From the NCBI GenBank assembly GCA_963709665.1, contig CAVPWU010000002.1:310001-374000 (forward strand): a stretch of 64,000 nt of DNA, given 5' to 3'. The DNA comes from DASZIT01 sp963709665 (lineage in GTDB: Bacteria; Actinomycetota; Acidimicrobiia; Acidimicrobiales; RAAP-2). Below, one piece after another: positions 44,649-54,200 of this stretch. Position 1 is the stretch's first letter. The number at the start of each line of letters is the position of its first letter. The notes beneath the pieces are model-generated. The model saw only the letters and a list, made by a program, of their open reading frames with translations, was not told the origin of the DNA and made no database searches. A program made the position numbers and the translations under genes.

Positions 44649-46504
44649 CCGAACGGCCCCGGACCCTCCTCCTCCGGCTCCGAGACCGGGTCGAACCCGG
44701 AGACGGCCGCCAGCGCCGACATCAGCACCCGGAGGGACTCGGCGCCGCCGTCGCCACCCCCGCCCATCGGTTGGTCGAAGCGGGCCAGAACGGTGCGGAT
44801 GAGCCGGATGACCAGCTCGGCGTGTTCGGCGGTGCGGCCCAGCATGAACAGCTGGGCGGCCACCCGGCTGGGGAGCGAGGTGGCGGCGGTGACGTCGAGC
44901 GGTGGCACGGCCTCGGCGGCCACCGTCCGGAGCCAGGCGCTCTGCTGCAGGGCGGGCTCCTGGGAGATCACCCAGGTGTCCTTGCTGGTGCCGCCACCGT
45001 GGCTGGAGACCACGCCGGCGTCGGGAGTGGCGCCCACCCGGGTCAGTCCGCCGGGCAGGACCGTGTAGCCGTAGCCCGACCCACCCCCGGTGTTCTCGTC
45101 GGCCACCAGAAAGGTGCGGAGCACCGCCGGTCGGGGTTCGAGGACCCCGGAGGCGTTGACCGTCGGGGTGGTGGAGGGCTGCAGGTACTCCTTGCCCACC
45201 CACGCCGAGGGGCGGTGGCGGATCCGGTCTCGCAGGAGGTCGAGGCGCTCGGCCGACAGGGTGGAGGCGAGGACCGGACGGTCGGAGGCGGTGGGGTGGA
45301 TCGGGGAGACCACCAGCTCTTCGAGGTGGGTCAGAACGTGGCTCAGGCCGGTGGGGTCCCCGCACCACCAGGTCTCGGGCCCCCGGATGGCCAGCTCCTC
45401 GCCGAGAAGCGCCGGCGCCAGGGCGTCGAACAGGCCGGTCAGCGCCGGGCTCTCGACCACGGCCACGCCGACCGGGTTGACGATGGAGACCCGTCCGCGG
45501 CGGGCCACCTCGATGAGCCCGGGCACCCCGAGCAGCGACTCGGCGCGGAGCTCCACCGGGTCACACCAGGCGTCGTCGACCCGTCGCACCACTACGTCGA
45601 CCGGGTCGAGGCCGGCCAGGGAGCGGACCCACACCCGGTTGTTGCGGACCTCGAGGTCACGCCCCTCCACCAGGGCATAGCCCAGATAGGCGGCCAGATA
45701 GGCGTGCTCGAAGTAGGTCTCGGTGTGCGGCCCCGGGGTCAGGATCACCACCCGGGGATCGTCCACCCCCTCGGGGGCCACGGCGGCGATGCCGGCCCGG
45801 AGTGACCGGAAGAACCCCGCCAGGCGCTCCACCCCCGCCTCCCGGTGGAGGTTGGGGAGCACCCTCGAGAGGATCGATCGGTTGACCAGGGCGTAGCCGA
45901 GACCGGACGGCGCCTGGGCGCGGTCGCCGATCACCCGGTAGTCACCGTGACGGTCGCGCACCACGTCCACCGCGGTGGTGAAGAGCTGGTTGGGCCCGGG
46001 CGGGGTGATGTCGGCGCAGGCCCGGAGGAAGGCGGGATTCCCGAGCACCAGCTCGGAGGGCACCAGTCCGCGTTCGATGAGCAGGCGGGGGCCGTAGACG
46101 TCGGTGAGCAGCAGGTCGAGGAGGGCGACCCGCTGGGCCACCGCCGTCTCGAGCGCCGCCCACTCGGTGGGGTCGAGGACCAGCGGGCACGGATCGAGGG
46201 ACCACGGCCGCCGGCGGCTGGCCTGGTCGTGGTGGACCGTGTAGGTCGCTCCCTCGTTCCGCAGCAGCCGCTCGAGCTCCTCCCGCCGCCCGAGCAGCTC
46301 GTCGGGCGAGTGGCTGTCGAGCTCGTCGATGACCCCGGTCCACCGGGGGCGCACGGTGCCGTCCGGCGCCAGCAGCTCGTCGGGTCGTCCCGGGAGGGCG
46401 GCGTAGCCGGCCGGCACCTTCCCCGGGGCGCCCGGCGACCCCGGCGTCGACGAACCGTCCCGGCGCTGGTTCCCCCGGGGCTCGGCGGGGGCGGTGGTGG
46501 TCAC
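44617..46504 (-). CDS. Circularly permuted ATP-grasp type 2 protein plus first part of alpha-E domain (frameshifted)
   Basis: GTG 46504 overlaps the upstream alpha-E stop by 4 nt. Residues 1-480 form a circularly permuted ATP-grasp (DUF404/DUF407): YTVHHDQASRRRPWSLDPCP, DYRVIGDRAQAPSGLGYAL, VVILTPGPHTETYFEHAYLA and SHGGGTSKDTWVISQEP. An alpha-E domain begins at LPSRVAAQLFMLG (about residue 540) and is cut at the DGEL repeat. The frame stays open by chance through the remaining alpha-E region and into the transglutaminase (to 42722), so automated calling may give one false 1260-residue fusion. The family is thought to make amide or peptide bonds; the substrate is not established. Confidence 0.8.
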
Positions 46505-47490
46505 GACGCGGCGGACTCCGGCTGCCAGCGGGCCAGCGACGGGTGGAAGTAGGTGTGGTCGATCCGGACGTGGAGCTGGCCCAGGGCCACCTGGACGTCG
46601 TCGAGGAACTCCTCCAGTCCACCGACGGCCAGCTTGGCCACCGGGGCCGAGGCCACCAGCAACGAGGCCTCGGAGCACGCCTCGATGGCCTCCTCGGCGC
46701 GGGGCAGCTCCTTCAGGTGACTGCGGACCTCGCTGAGGCAGGCGCTCACCGCCCGGGGGAAGCGGTCGTCCTGGAGGAGGAAGCGCAGGGTGGAGCCGCC
46801 CTGGGGCCGGGCGGGCATGGCCCGTCGGAAGGGCTGGTAGGCGGCCAGGGACCGGAGGACGGCCATCCAGTGGACGACGTCGTAGGGATCGTCGCCGCGT
46901 TGCATGTGGAGGTTGTCCGACCGGACGTCCAGTACCCGGGTGGTGAGGTCGGCCCGCTCGAGGTTGTGGCCGATCCACAGAAAGGACATCGCCTCGTCCC
47001 GGCTCATGGCCCCCAGCATGATCCCGGTGATCCGCTGGCATCCCGCCACCACCCGTCGCAGCCACTGGACCCGGCCCAGCCGGGTGGAGGCCTCGGCCAG
47101 GTGGTCGACGCTGGTGAGCCAGAGGTTGTTGCAGACCTCCCAGGCCTCGCTGGGCACCACCGGCCGGGCGGTACGGAGGTTGGCCCGGGCCTTGGCCAGC
47201 GACGCCAAAATGGAGGTGGGGTTGTCCTCGTGGTGGAGGACGAACTCGATGACGTCGGCCTCGGTGGCCAGCCGGACCCCGTCCGGGGCCCCCGCCGTCC
47301 CCGGGTAGCGGGCGTCGAACTCGGTGTGGACCCCGACGATGGTGAGCAGCGGCTCCCAGCCGACGTCCTCGCCCACGGGCAGGTCGACGTGGGTGTCGGT
47401 GTGCACCTGCACGATCCGGGCCGTGCTCTCGGCGCGTTCGAGGTAGCGGCCGGCCCAGTAGACCGACTCGGCCATGCGTGCGAGCAACAT
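46501..47490 (-). CDS. Alpha-E (DUF403) domain protein
   Basis: A 329-residue all-helical protein with the family start MLLARMAESVYWAGRYLERA and later NNLWLTSVDHL, FLWIGHNLERADLTTRVLDV and RIDHTYFHPS. ATG 47490 is preferred because AAGGAGGG lies 4-5 nt upstream and the residue pattern matches the family N-terminus. ATG 47580 is also in frame and would overlap the previous stop by 4 nt, adding 30 acidic residues. Alpha-E proteins always accompany CP-ATP-grasp proteins and probably form a complex with them; their biochemical role is not established. Confidence 0.9.
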   Translation of the reverse strand: MLLARMAESVYWAGRYLERAESTARIVQVHTDTHVDLPVGEDVGWEPLLTIVGVHTEFDARYPGTAGAPDGVRLATEADVIEFVLHHEDNPTSILASLAKARANLRTARPVVPSEAWEVCNNLWLTSVDHLAEASTRLGRVQWLRRVVAGCQRITGIMLGAMSRDEAMSFLWIGHNLERADLTTRVLDVRSDNLHMQRGDDPYDVVHWMAVLRSLAAYQPFRRAMPARPQGGSTLRFLLQDDRFPRAVSACLSEVRSHLKELPRAEEAIEACSEASLLVASAPVAKLAVGGLEEFLDDVQVALGQLHVRIDHTYFHPSLARWQPESAAS

Positions 47491-47576
47491 GGTGCCCTCC
47501 TTGGGTTGGTCGTCGTCGATGTCGTCGTCGGGCACCGGTCGGGTGTCCGCGGTCTGGTGGGGGACGGGGTCACCGG

Positions 47577-49133
47577 TCATGGCGCACCCTCGTCATCGGG
47601 GTCACCCGGAGCCCGGGTCGGGTCGAACGACCCCGGCGACGCCAGGGAGGCGTCCACCACCCAGGTGTCCTTGCTGCCCCCGCCCTGGGAGGAGTTCACG
47701 ATCAGCGACCCCTCCCGCCGGGCCACCCGGGTGAGGCCGCCACGGGTGACGTAGGCGCCCTCCGGCCCGATGAGCGTGAATGGCCGGAGATCGACGTGAC
47801 GGGGGGCGATGTCACCGTCACAGAGGGTGGGGGCGGTCGACAGCTTCAGGATGGGCTGGGCCACCCAGCCGCGCGGGTGGTCGTTGATGGCGTCGGCGGC
47901 GGCGGCCAGCTCCTCGGGGCTGGCCTGGGAGCCCACGGTGATGCCGTAGCCGCCGGACTCGTTGGCCGGCTTCACCACCAGGCGTTCCAGGTTGTCGAGC
48001 ACGTGGCGGCGCGACTCGGGATCGATGCACCGGAGGGTGGGCACGTTGTCGAGGATGGGATCCTCGCCGAGGAAGAACCGGATGATGTCGGGGACGTAGG
48101 CGTAGACGCCCTTGTCGTCGGCCACCCCCGCCCCCGGGGCGTTGACCAGCCCCACCCGACCGGCCCGCCAGGACCGCATCAGGCCGGCCACGCCGAGGGC
48201 CGAGTCCGGCCGGAACTCGTCGGGGTCGAGGAACAGGTCGTCGATCCGGCGGTAGATGACGTCCACCCGTTGCAGGCCGTCGATGGTCTGGACGTAGACG
48301 CAGTCGTCGTCCGCCACCACCATGTCGTTGCCCTCCACCAGCTCCACCCCCAGCTGCTGGGCCAGGAAGGCGTGCTCGAAGTAGGCGGAGTTGTGGATGC
48401 CCGGGGTCATCACCACGATGGTCGGGTCGCCGGGGGCCGGCGACACCGAGGCCAGCAGGTTGGCCAGCCGGCCGATGTAGGGGTCGACCGGCTCGATGCT
48501 GTAGTGCCGGAACATCTCGGGGAAGACGTGTTTGGTGACCATGCGGTTCTCGAGGAGGTACGACATGCCTGACGGGACCCGGAGGTTGTCCTCGAGGACG
48601 TAGATGGTGCCGTCGGCGTCGCGCACCAGGTCGCTGCCGCAGATGTGGGCCCAGATGCCTCCGGGTGGGTCGACGCCGACGCACTCCGGCCGGAAGTTGG
48701 GGGAGCCGGTGACCAGGTCGGCCGGCACCACCCCGGCGGTCACCGAGCGCTGGTCGTGGTACACGTCGTCGATGAAGAGGTTGAGGGCGTTGAGTCGCTG
48801 GACCAGGCCGGTCTCGACGTGGTGCCACTCCTGGGAGGAGATCACCCGGGGAATGATGTCGAACGGCCAGGGCCGGTCCACCCCGGTGGTGCCGTCGTAG
48901 ACGGTGAAGGTCACGCCGACCGCCCGGATCTCCCGGTCGGCGGCCTCCTGGCGCTCCACCAGCCCCTCGGCGCCCAGACCCTCGAAGTGTCGCCACAGGG
49001 GTTCGGCCGACGGTCGCGGGAGGCCGTCCTTCCCGAGCAGCTCGTCGTAGTACTCGCCGGTGTCGTACGAGGGCCAGGACGGATGGCCGGCGCGGCGCTC
49101 ATCCGCCACCGTCCGTGGCACCGGGTTCGTCAC
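47577..49133 (-). CDS. Circularly permuted ATP-grasp type 2 protein
   Basis: A 518-residue protein of the DUF404/DUF407 ATP-grasp family and the first gene of the operon. Motifs are GVTFTVYDGTTGVDRPWPFD, IYVLEDNLRVPSGMSYLLEN, VVMTPGIHNSAYFEHAFLAQ, VVKPANESGGYGITVG and VNSSQGGGSKDTWVVD. It resembles the ATP-grasp part of the downstream fused gene, so the operon carries two diverged copies. Start choice: a TATACC box (49145-49140) ends 6 nt before GTG 49133, which suggests a leaderless start there; no Shine-Dalgarno is present. The frame is open further upstream but that part has no family character. Confidence 0.92.
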   Translation of the reverse strand: MTNPVPRTVADERRAGHPSWPSYDTGEYYDELLGKDGLPRPSAEPLWRHFEGLGAEGLVERQEAADREIRAVGVTFTVYDGTTGVDRPWPFDIIPRVISSQEWHHVETGLVQRLNALNLFIDDVYHDQRSVTAGVVPADLVTGSPNFRPECVGVDPPGGIWAHICGSDLVRDADGTIYVLEDNLRVPSGMSYLLENRMVTKHVFPEMFRHYSIEPVDPYIGRLANLLASVSPAPGDPTIVVMTPGIHNSAYFEHAFLAQQLGVELVEGNDMVVADDDCVYVQTIDGLQRVDVIYRRIDDLFLDPDEFRPDSALGVAGLMRSWRAGRVGLVNAPGAGVADDKGVYAYVPDIIRFFLGEDPILDNVPTLRCIDPESRRHVLDNLERLVVKPANESGGYGITVGSQASPEELAAAADAINDHPRGWVAQPILKLSTAPTLCDGDIAPRHVDLRPFTLIGPEGAYVTRGGLTRVARREGSLIVNSSQGGGSKDTWVVDASLASPGSFDPTRAPGDPDDEGAP

Positions 49134-49139
49134 CTCACC

Positions 49140-49212
49140 GGTATACGCCGGAGATGCGTCCCTTGGGTTGCCACAATGTTTCCGCTCCGTGAATGGCTTC
49201 TTCCGGTAGCAT
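49140..49212. promoter_or_regulatory. Divergent promoters: ATP-grasp operon (minus) and acpP (plus)
   Basis: TATACC on the - strand (49145-49140) lies 6 nt before the ATP-grasp GTG. TAGCAT on the + strand (49207-49212) is the best -10 for acpP-rnc-mutM and would leave a leader of about 120 nt. The 206-nt gap between the genes contains no other feature I can support. Confidence 0.4.
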
Positions 49213-49339
49213 ATCCCCTGCCGATCGGGCCGCCGGCCCGCTCCACACGGGTCGCGCGCCACCGGAACTTCCCAGGTGGCACCGGATGTTTCGGAACGCC
49301 ACCGTGTGGACGGCCCAGCCCTCGAATCCAGGAGTTGCC

Positions 49340-49636
49340 GTGCCCGCAGAGACCCACGTGGAGAAGGGTCCGCTCGACCGCCAGCAGGTCTTCGAGCTGA
49401 CCCGCGACCTGCTCGCCGACATCCTGGAGATCGAGCCGTCGACCATCACCGAGTCGTCCTCGTTCGCCGAGGACCTCAATGCCGACTCCCTGGCCCTGAT
49501 CGAGCTGGTCGAGGGCCTCGAGGAGGAGCTGGGGGAGCGCTCGGTGGGGTTCCGCATCGACGACGAGGACCTCGAGGACCTCCGCACCGTGCGCGACGCC
49601 GTCGACTATGTCCACACCAAGCTGCAGGGGGCCTGA
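49340..49636 (+). CDS. acpP: Acyl carrier protein AcpP
   Basis: A 98-residue carrier protein with the phosphopantetheine site in AEDLNADSLALIELVEGLEE and the acidic helix pattern of housekeeping ACP. AGGAG lies about 6 nt before GTG 49340; the frame is open upstream but lacks conserved sequence. It is followed by rnc, the usual acpP-rnc order. A C-terminal acidic segment (GFRIDDEDLEDLRTVRD) is slightly longer than in E. coli. Confidence 0.93.
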   Translation: MPAETHVEKGPLDRQQVFELTRDLLADILEIEPSTITESSSFAEDLNADSLALIELVEGLEEELGERSVGFRIDDEDLEDLRTVRDAVDYVHTKLQGA

Positions 49637-50321
49637 GACGTCCGACCCGATCGGTTACACCTTCGCCGATCCCGGCCTCCTCGACCAGGCGCTCTCGCAC
49701 CGCTCGTGGTGCGCCGAGCAGGGGGGTGCTCCCTCCAACGAACGGCTCGAGTACCTGGGCGACGCCGTACTGGGCCTGGTGGTGGCCGAGCACACCTACC
49801 GCACCCACGCTGACCTGGCCGAAGGGGCGTTGGCCAAGGTCCGGGCCTCGGTGGTGAACACCCGGACCCTGGCCGAGGTGGCAGGGGGGCTCGACCTGGG
49901 GCCGCGCCTCCGCCTGGGGCGGGGGGAGGACCTCTCGGGAGGCCGGGAGAAGGCCTCGATCCTGGCCGACACCACCGAAGCGGTCATCGGGGCCATCTAC
50001 CTCGACGGGGGGTTCGAGGAGGCCCGGCGGTTCATCCTCGACCTGCTCAGCGACCGGATCGACGCCGCGGTGGCCGAGCCGGGGGTCTCGGACCACAAGA
50101 GCCGGCTCCAGGAGGCCACCGTGCGCCTGGGCCAGGGCGTTCCCCGGTACGTGGTGGACGGCCGGGGGCCCGACCACGCTCGGCGCTACCTGGCCACGGT
50201 GTACGTTGCTGGCGATCACCTCGGCACTGGCGAGGGCCGGTCGAAGAAGGATGCCGAGCAGGAGGCCGCCAGGCTCGCCTACTCGGTGTTGGGGGATCAG
50301 AGAGGCGGAGGGGATGCCTGA
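49608..50321 (+). CDS. rnc: Ribonuclease III
   Basis: A 237-residue double-strand-specific RNase that processes rRNA precursors and structured mRNA. The catalytic signature is NERLEYLGDAVLGLVVAEH, with a second acidic cluster in ADTTEAVIGAIYLDGGFEEA. The dsRNA-binding domain runs from DHKSRLQEATVRLG to KKDAEQEAARLAYSVL. ATG 49608 overlaps acpP by 29 nt and is the only good start upstream of the conserved GYTFADPGLLDQALSHRS. It overlaps mutM by 8 nt (ATGCCTGA). Confidence 0.95.
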   Translation: MSTPSCRGPETSDPIGYTFADPGLLDQALSHRSWCAEQGGAPSNERLEYLGDAVLGLVVAEHTYRTHADLAEGALAKVRASVVNTRTLAEVAGGLDLGPRLRLGRGEDLSGGREKASILADTTEAVIGAIYLDGGFEEARRFILDLLSDRIDAAVAEPGVSDHKSRLQEATVRLGQGVPRYVVDGRGPDHARRYLATVYVAGDHLGTGEGRSKKDAEQEAARLAYSVLGDQRGGGDA

Positions 50322-51153
50322 ACTTCCCGAGGTGGAGACCATCCGGCGCGACCTCCAGGGCGAGGTCGTGGGCCGGAAGATCAAGTCGGTGGAGGTCCGG
50401 AACGGCCGGACCGTGCGGCGCCATCCGAGCGCCAAGCACTTCCGCGCCCGTCTCGAGGGCCACACCGTCAGCTCCATCGGCCGGTCGGGGAAGTACCTGC
50501 TCCTGGGCCTGGACGACGCCGACACCCTGGTGGTGCACCTGGGGATGAGCGGCCAGCTCCAGCGGGCCAAGGGCCCCAAGGAGCCGAAGGCCCCCCACAC
50601 CCATGCGGTGATCACCTTCACCCAGGGGGGCCAGCTCCGCTTCGTCGACCCGCGGACCTTCGGCGAGCTGTTCGTCTCCACCCCGGTCCCGGGCGGCCCG
50701 GCGGTGCCCGAGCTCGCCCACCTGGGCTTCGACCCGCTCGAGGACGTCATGAGCTGGGAGCGGTTCTGGGTACTGCTGGCCTCCCACAAGGCGGGCCTGA
50801 AGGCCCTGCTCATGGACCAGGAGTTCGTGGCCGGCATCGGCAACATGTACGCCGACGAGATCCTCTTCGCCGCCGGCCTCCGTTACGACCGGCTCTCCAA
50901 CTCCCTCTCCTCCCAGGAGGTCCGCCGTCTCTACCGCTCGATGGTGGAGACCCTCACCGAGGCGGTCAAGCGCCGGGGCTCGTCGCTGGCCGACGAGCAG
51001 TACCGCGACCTGTTCGGCGAGGTCGGCGACTACCAGGGCCAGCACCAGGCCTACGACCGCGAGGGCCAGGCCTGCCGCCGGTGCCGCTCGACCATCATCC
51101 GGGTCAAGTCCGGGGGGCGCTCGACGTACCTCTGCGAACACTGCCAGGTGTGA
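50314..51153 (+). CDS. mutM: Formamidopyrimidine-DNA glycosylase
   Basis: A 279-residue bifunctional glycosylase/AP lyase that removes 8-oxoguanine. The N-terminal catalytic PELPEVETIRRDL (Pro2, Glu3) is intact, as are HLGMSGQL, the H2TH region (LMDQEFVAGIGNMYADEILF) and the C-terminal zinc finger (CRRCRSTIIRVKSGGRSTYL, then CEHC). A GGCGGAGGGG precedes ATG 50314. It overlaps rnc by 8 nt, the conserved rnc-mutM-smc arrangement of actinobacteria. Confidence 0.97.
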   Translation: MPELPEVETIRRDLQGEVVGRKIKSVEVRNGRTVRRHPSAKHFRARLEGHTVSSIGRSGKYLLLGLDDADTLVVHLGMSGQLQRAKGPKEPKAPHTHAVITFTQGGQLRFVDPRTFGELFVSTPVPGGPAVPELAHLGFDPLEDVMSWERFWVLLASHKAGLKALLMDQEFVAGIGNMYADEILFAAGLRYDRLSNSLSSQEVRRLYRSMVETLTEAVKRRGSSLADEQYRDLFGEVGDYQGQHQAYDREGQACRRCRSTIIRVKSGGRSTYLCEHCQV

Positions 51154-51206
51154 CCAGGCCCTCCGCGCGCCCGGGGTGGCCACCGGCGACCCCCGGCCAC
51201 GGCCGG

Positions 51207-51212
51207 TAGGGT
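51207..51212 (+). promoter_or_regulatory. -10 box TAGGGT before smc
   Basis: TAGGGT ends 9 nt before the smc GTG, with no Shine-Dalgarno between. It fits the leaderless pattern seen at several genes of this window. Confidence 0.4.
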
Positions 51213-51221
51213 GAGCGCCCG

Positions 51222-54200
51222 GTGTTCCTGAAGTCCCTCTCCCTCAAAGGATTCAAGTCCTTCGCCGATCCCGCCGTGCTCGAGTTCGAGCCCGGGATCA
51301 CGGTGGTGGTCGGCCCCAACGGCAGCGGCAAGTCCAATGTGGTGGACGCGGTGGCCTGGGTGCTGGGTGCCCAGGGCCCCCGGACGGTGCGCTCCGCCAA
51401 GATGGAGGACGTCATCTTCGTGGGCACCGCCAGCCGGCCGGCCCTCGGCCGGGCCGAGGTCTCGCTGACCATCGACAACAGCTCGGGCAAACTGGCCTCC
51501 GACCTGGCCGAGATCACCATCACCCGCACCCTGTTCCGCTCCGGGGACAGCGAGTACGCCATCAACGGGGCGCCCTGCCGGCTGCTCGACGTCCAGGAGC
51601 TCCTGTCCGACACCGGCGTCGGTCGCCAGCAGCACGTCATCATCAGCCAGGGGCAGCTCGACGCCATCCTCAACGCCCGGCCCGAGGACCGCCGGTCGGT
51701 CATCGAGGAGGCGGCGGGGGTGCTGAAGTTCCGGCGCCGACGCGAGCGCTCCGAGCGACGGCTGGCCGCCACCGAGGAGAACCTCGAGCGTCTCCACGAC
51801 CTGGTTCGCGAGGTCAAGCGGCAGATCCGGCCCCTCGAGCGGCAGGCCACGGCCGCCCGCTCCCACGCCGAACTGGCCGACGAGCTGCGGGCGGTGCGAC
51901 TCCACGTGGCCGGCCGCGAGCTCGCCTCCCTGGACGACCGTCGGGCCGAGGGCTCGTCCACCCAGGTGGCCCTCCGGGCCACCGAGGAGACGCTGCGGGC
52001 CTCGCTGTCCGACCTCGACGCCGCCACCAGCCGGACCACCGACGAGCTGTCCACCCAGCGCGAGGCCGACCTGGCCTCCTCGCTGGGTCGGGTGGAAGGC
52101 CTGGTCGAGCGGGCCCGGGGGCTGACCGGGGTGCTGCGGGAGCGGCAGCGGTCCCTCACCCAGGCGCTCGACGCCGCCGCCGATGCCGACGTGGTCTCGA
52201 CCCTGGAGGCGGAGGGCGCCCGGCTGGGTGGCGAGTTGGAGGGCACCGAGGCCGAGCTGGCGGAGCTGGCTCCCGAGGAGCAGGCGTTGCTGGCCGCCGA
52301 GACCGCCGCCGCCGAGGCGCTGGAGGCCCACCTGGGGGCCGCCGGCGACGGGACCGGTCTCCGGCAGGCGGACCGGGCGGTCACCGAGGTACGTGGCCAG
52401 CTGGTCTCCCTCGAGCGGGGGCTCGAGCGCGACCGGCGGGGGCTCGAGCAGATCGACGCCCGGCTGGCCGTGGCCCAGCGCCGGTCGGCCGCCCTCGAAG
52501 GGGAGGACCACGAGCTGGCCGAGCGGCTGGCCGACACCGAGGGTGACCGCCACCGGCTGCAGGCGGCGGTGGCCGAGGCCGAGGCGGCCCAGGCGGCCGC
52601 CGGTCGTCGGCTCGAGACGGCCGAGGAGACCCTCCGCCAGGCCGAGCAGGAGCACCACCGGTCGTCGGCCCGGGCCGACGCCCTCGCCCGGGCGCTGGAC
52701 GAGGCCCGGGGCGCCGCCGGAGCCGAGCTGCTGGCGGGGGTGGACGGGGTGGTCGGCATCCTGCTCGACCTGGTCGAGGTGGACGACGGGTGGGAGGACG
52801 CCTTCGAGGCCGCCGCCGGTGCGTCGCTGGCCGCCGTGGTGGTGTCGGGGAGCGGTCCGGCCCGGGCGGCGTTGGCCCGGCTCCGCCAGGGGGAGGCCAC
52901 CGGCGCCGTGCTGGCCCTGACCGGGGCGGGGACGACCCCGTCGATGTCCGCGGCCGACCGGCTCCCGGGGACCGACGCCGTGCGGGACCACGTCCGACCC
53001 CGGTCCGGCCGACCCGGGGTCGACGGGCTCGAGGGGATCCTCGACACCCTGTTGTCGGGGTCGGTGTGTCCGCGGGGCGGATGGACCGACGCCATCGATC
53101 TGGCGCTGTCCCGGCCCGACCTGGTGGTGGTGACCCGGGAGGGTGACCGGTTCTCGTCGACCGGCTGGCGGGTCCGGGCCGGCGGCGGCATGGTGACCGC
53201 CGCGGTGGTGGACGAGGCCCTGGCCCGTGCCGAGGTGGCCAAGGCCGAGGCGGCGGAGGCGGCCACCGAGCGTCGGGCCGCCCGCGCCGCTGCCGAGGCG
53301 ACCTTGGCGGCGTCCACCGAGGCGGTCCGGGCCGACGACCGTAACGAGGTCGCCCACCAGACCGCCCGGGCCGCCCGGGCGCGGATCGCCAACGACCTGA
53401 CCGCCCTCACCTCGGAGATCGAGGAGATCGGACGGGGGCGCGCCGAGCTCGACGACCGGATCGCCCGTGACACGGCTCGCCTCGAGGAGCTGCGGAGCGA
53501 GCTCCCGGTGCTCGAGCAGGCCCGGGCGGCCGCCGCCGACCAGGTGTCGGCGGCGGGGGAGGAGCGGCGGCGGATCGACGGCCGGATCGCCGAGGCGGCC
53601 GCCCAACGGGGGGAGTGGGAGGCCCGCGTGGCCGGCCTGGCCGAGCGTCGCCGGGTGCTGTCCGAGCGGCTGATGGAGGTGGAGCGGCGGTTGACCGGCC
53701 ACGCCGACGAGCGGCAGGAGGCGGCCGAGCGCCGGCGCCGCCTGGAGGCCGACGCCACCGCCGTGGAGCGACTGCTGCTGGTGGTGGAGTCGCTGCGCAC
53801 CACCCTGGAGGGGACCCGCGGGGAGCTCCGCGACCGGCACCAGCGCCAGCTCGAGGCGGTGCGGGCCGGCGGTGCCCGGCTGGAGACCCTCCGCCAGGAG
53901 AGGGCTGCCGCCGAGCACGAGCTGGCTGCCGCCCGGAGCCGGCTCCAGAAGATCGAGCTCGACCTGGCCGAGGCGTCGATCCGGCGCGAGGCGGTCCTCG
54001 AGGGGCTGGGCCGGGAGCTGGGCGCCGGACCCGACGACGCCCTGGCGGCGCCGGTCCCCGACCTGCCGGACGGGGTGGACGCCTCCGCCCGGGCCCTGGT
54101 GCTCGAGGCGGAGCTGGCCAAGCTGGGCCCGGTCAACCCGCTGGCCCTCGAGGAGCTCTCCGCCCTCAGCGAGCGCCACCAGTTCCTCGAGTCCCAGGTG

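Noticed and set aside
44563..44660. CRISPR-like spaced repeats
   Set aside because: Units are 12 bp, lie inside a coding linker, and the two 34-bp copies are separated by related sequence; there are no unique spacers and no cas genes.
42722..46504. A single 1260-residue ATP-grasp-transglutaminase fusion
   Set aside because: The frame is open by chance, but the part between 43610 and 44616 is Arg/Pro/Gly-rich and antiphase to a clear alpha-E domain; the GTGA overlap before the transglutaminase shows a separate start.
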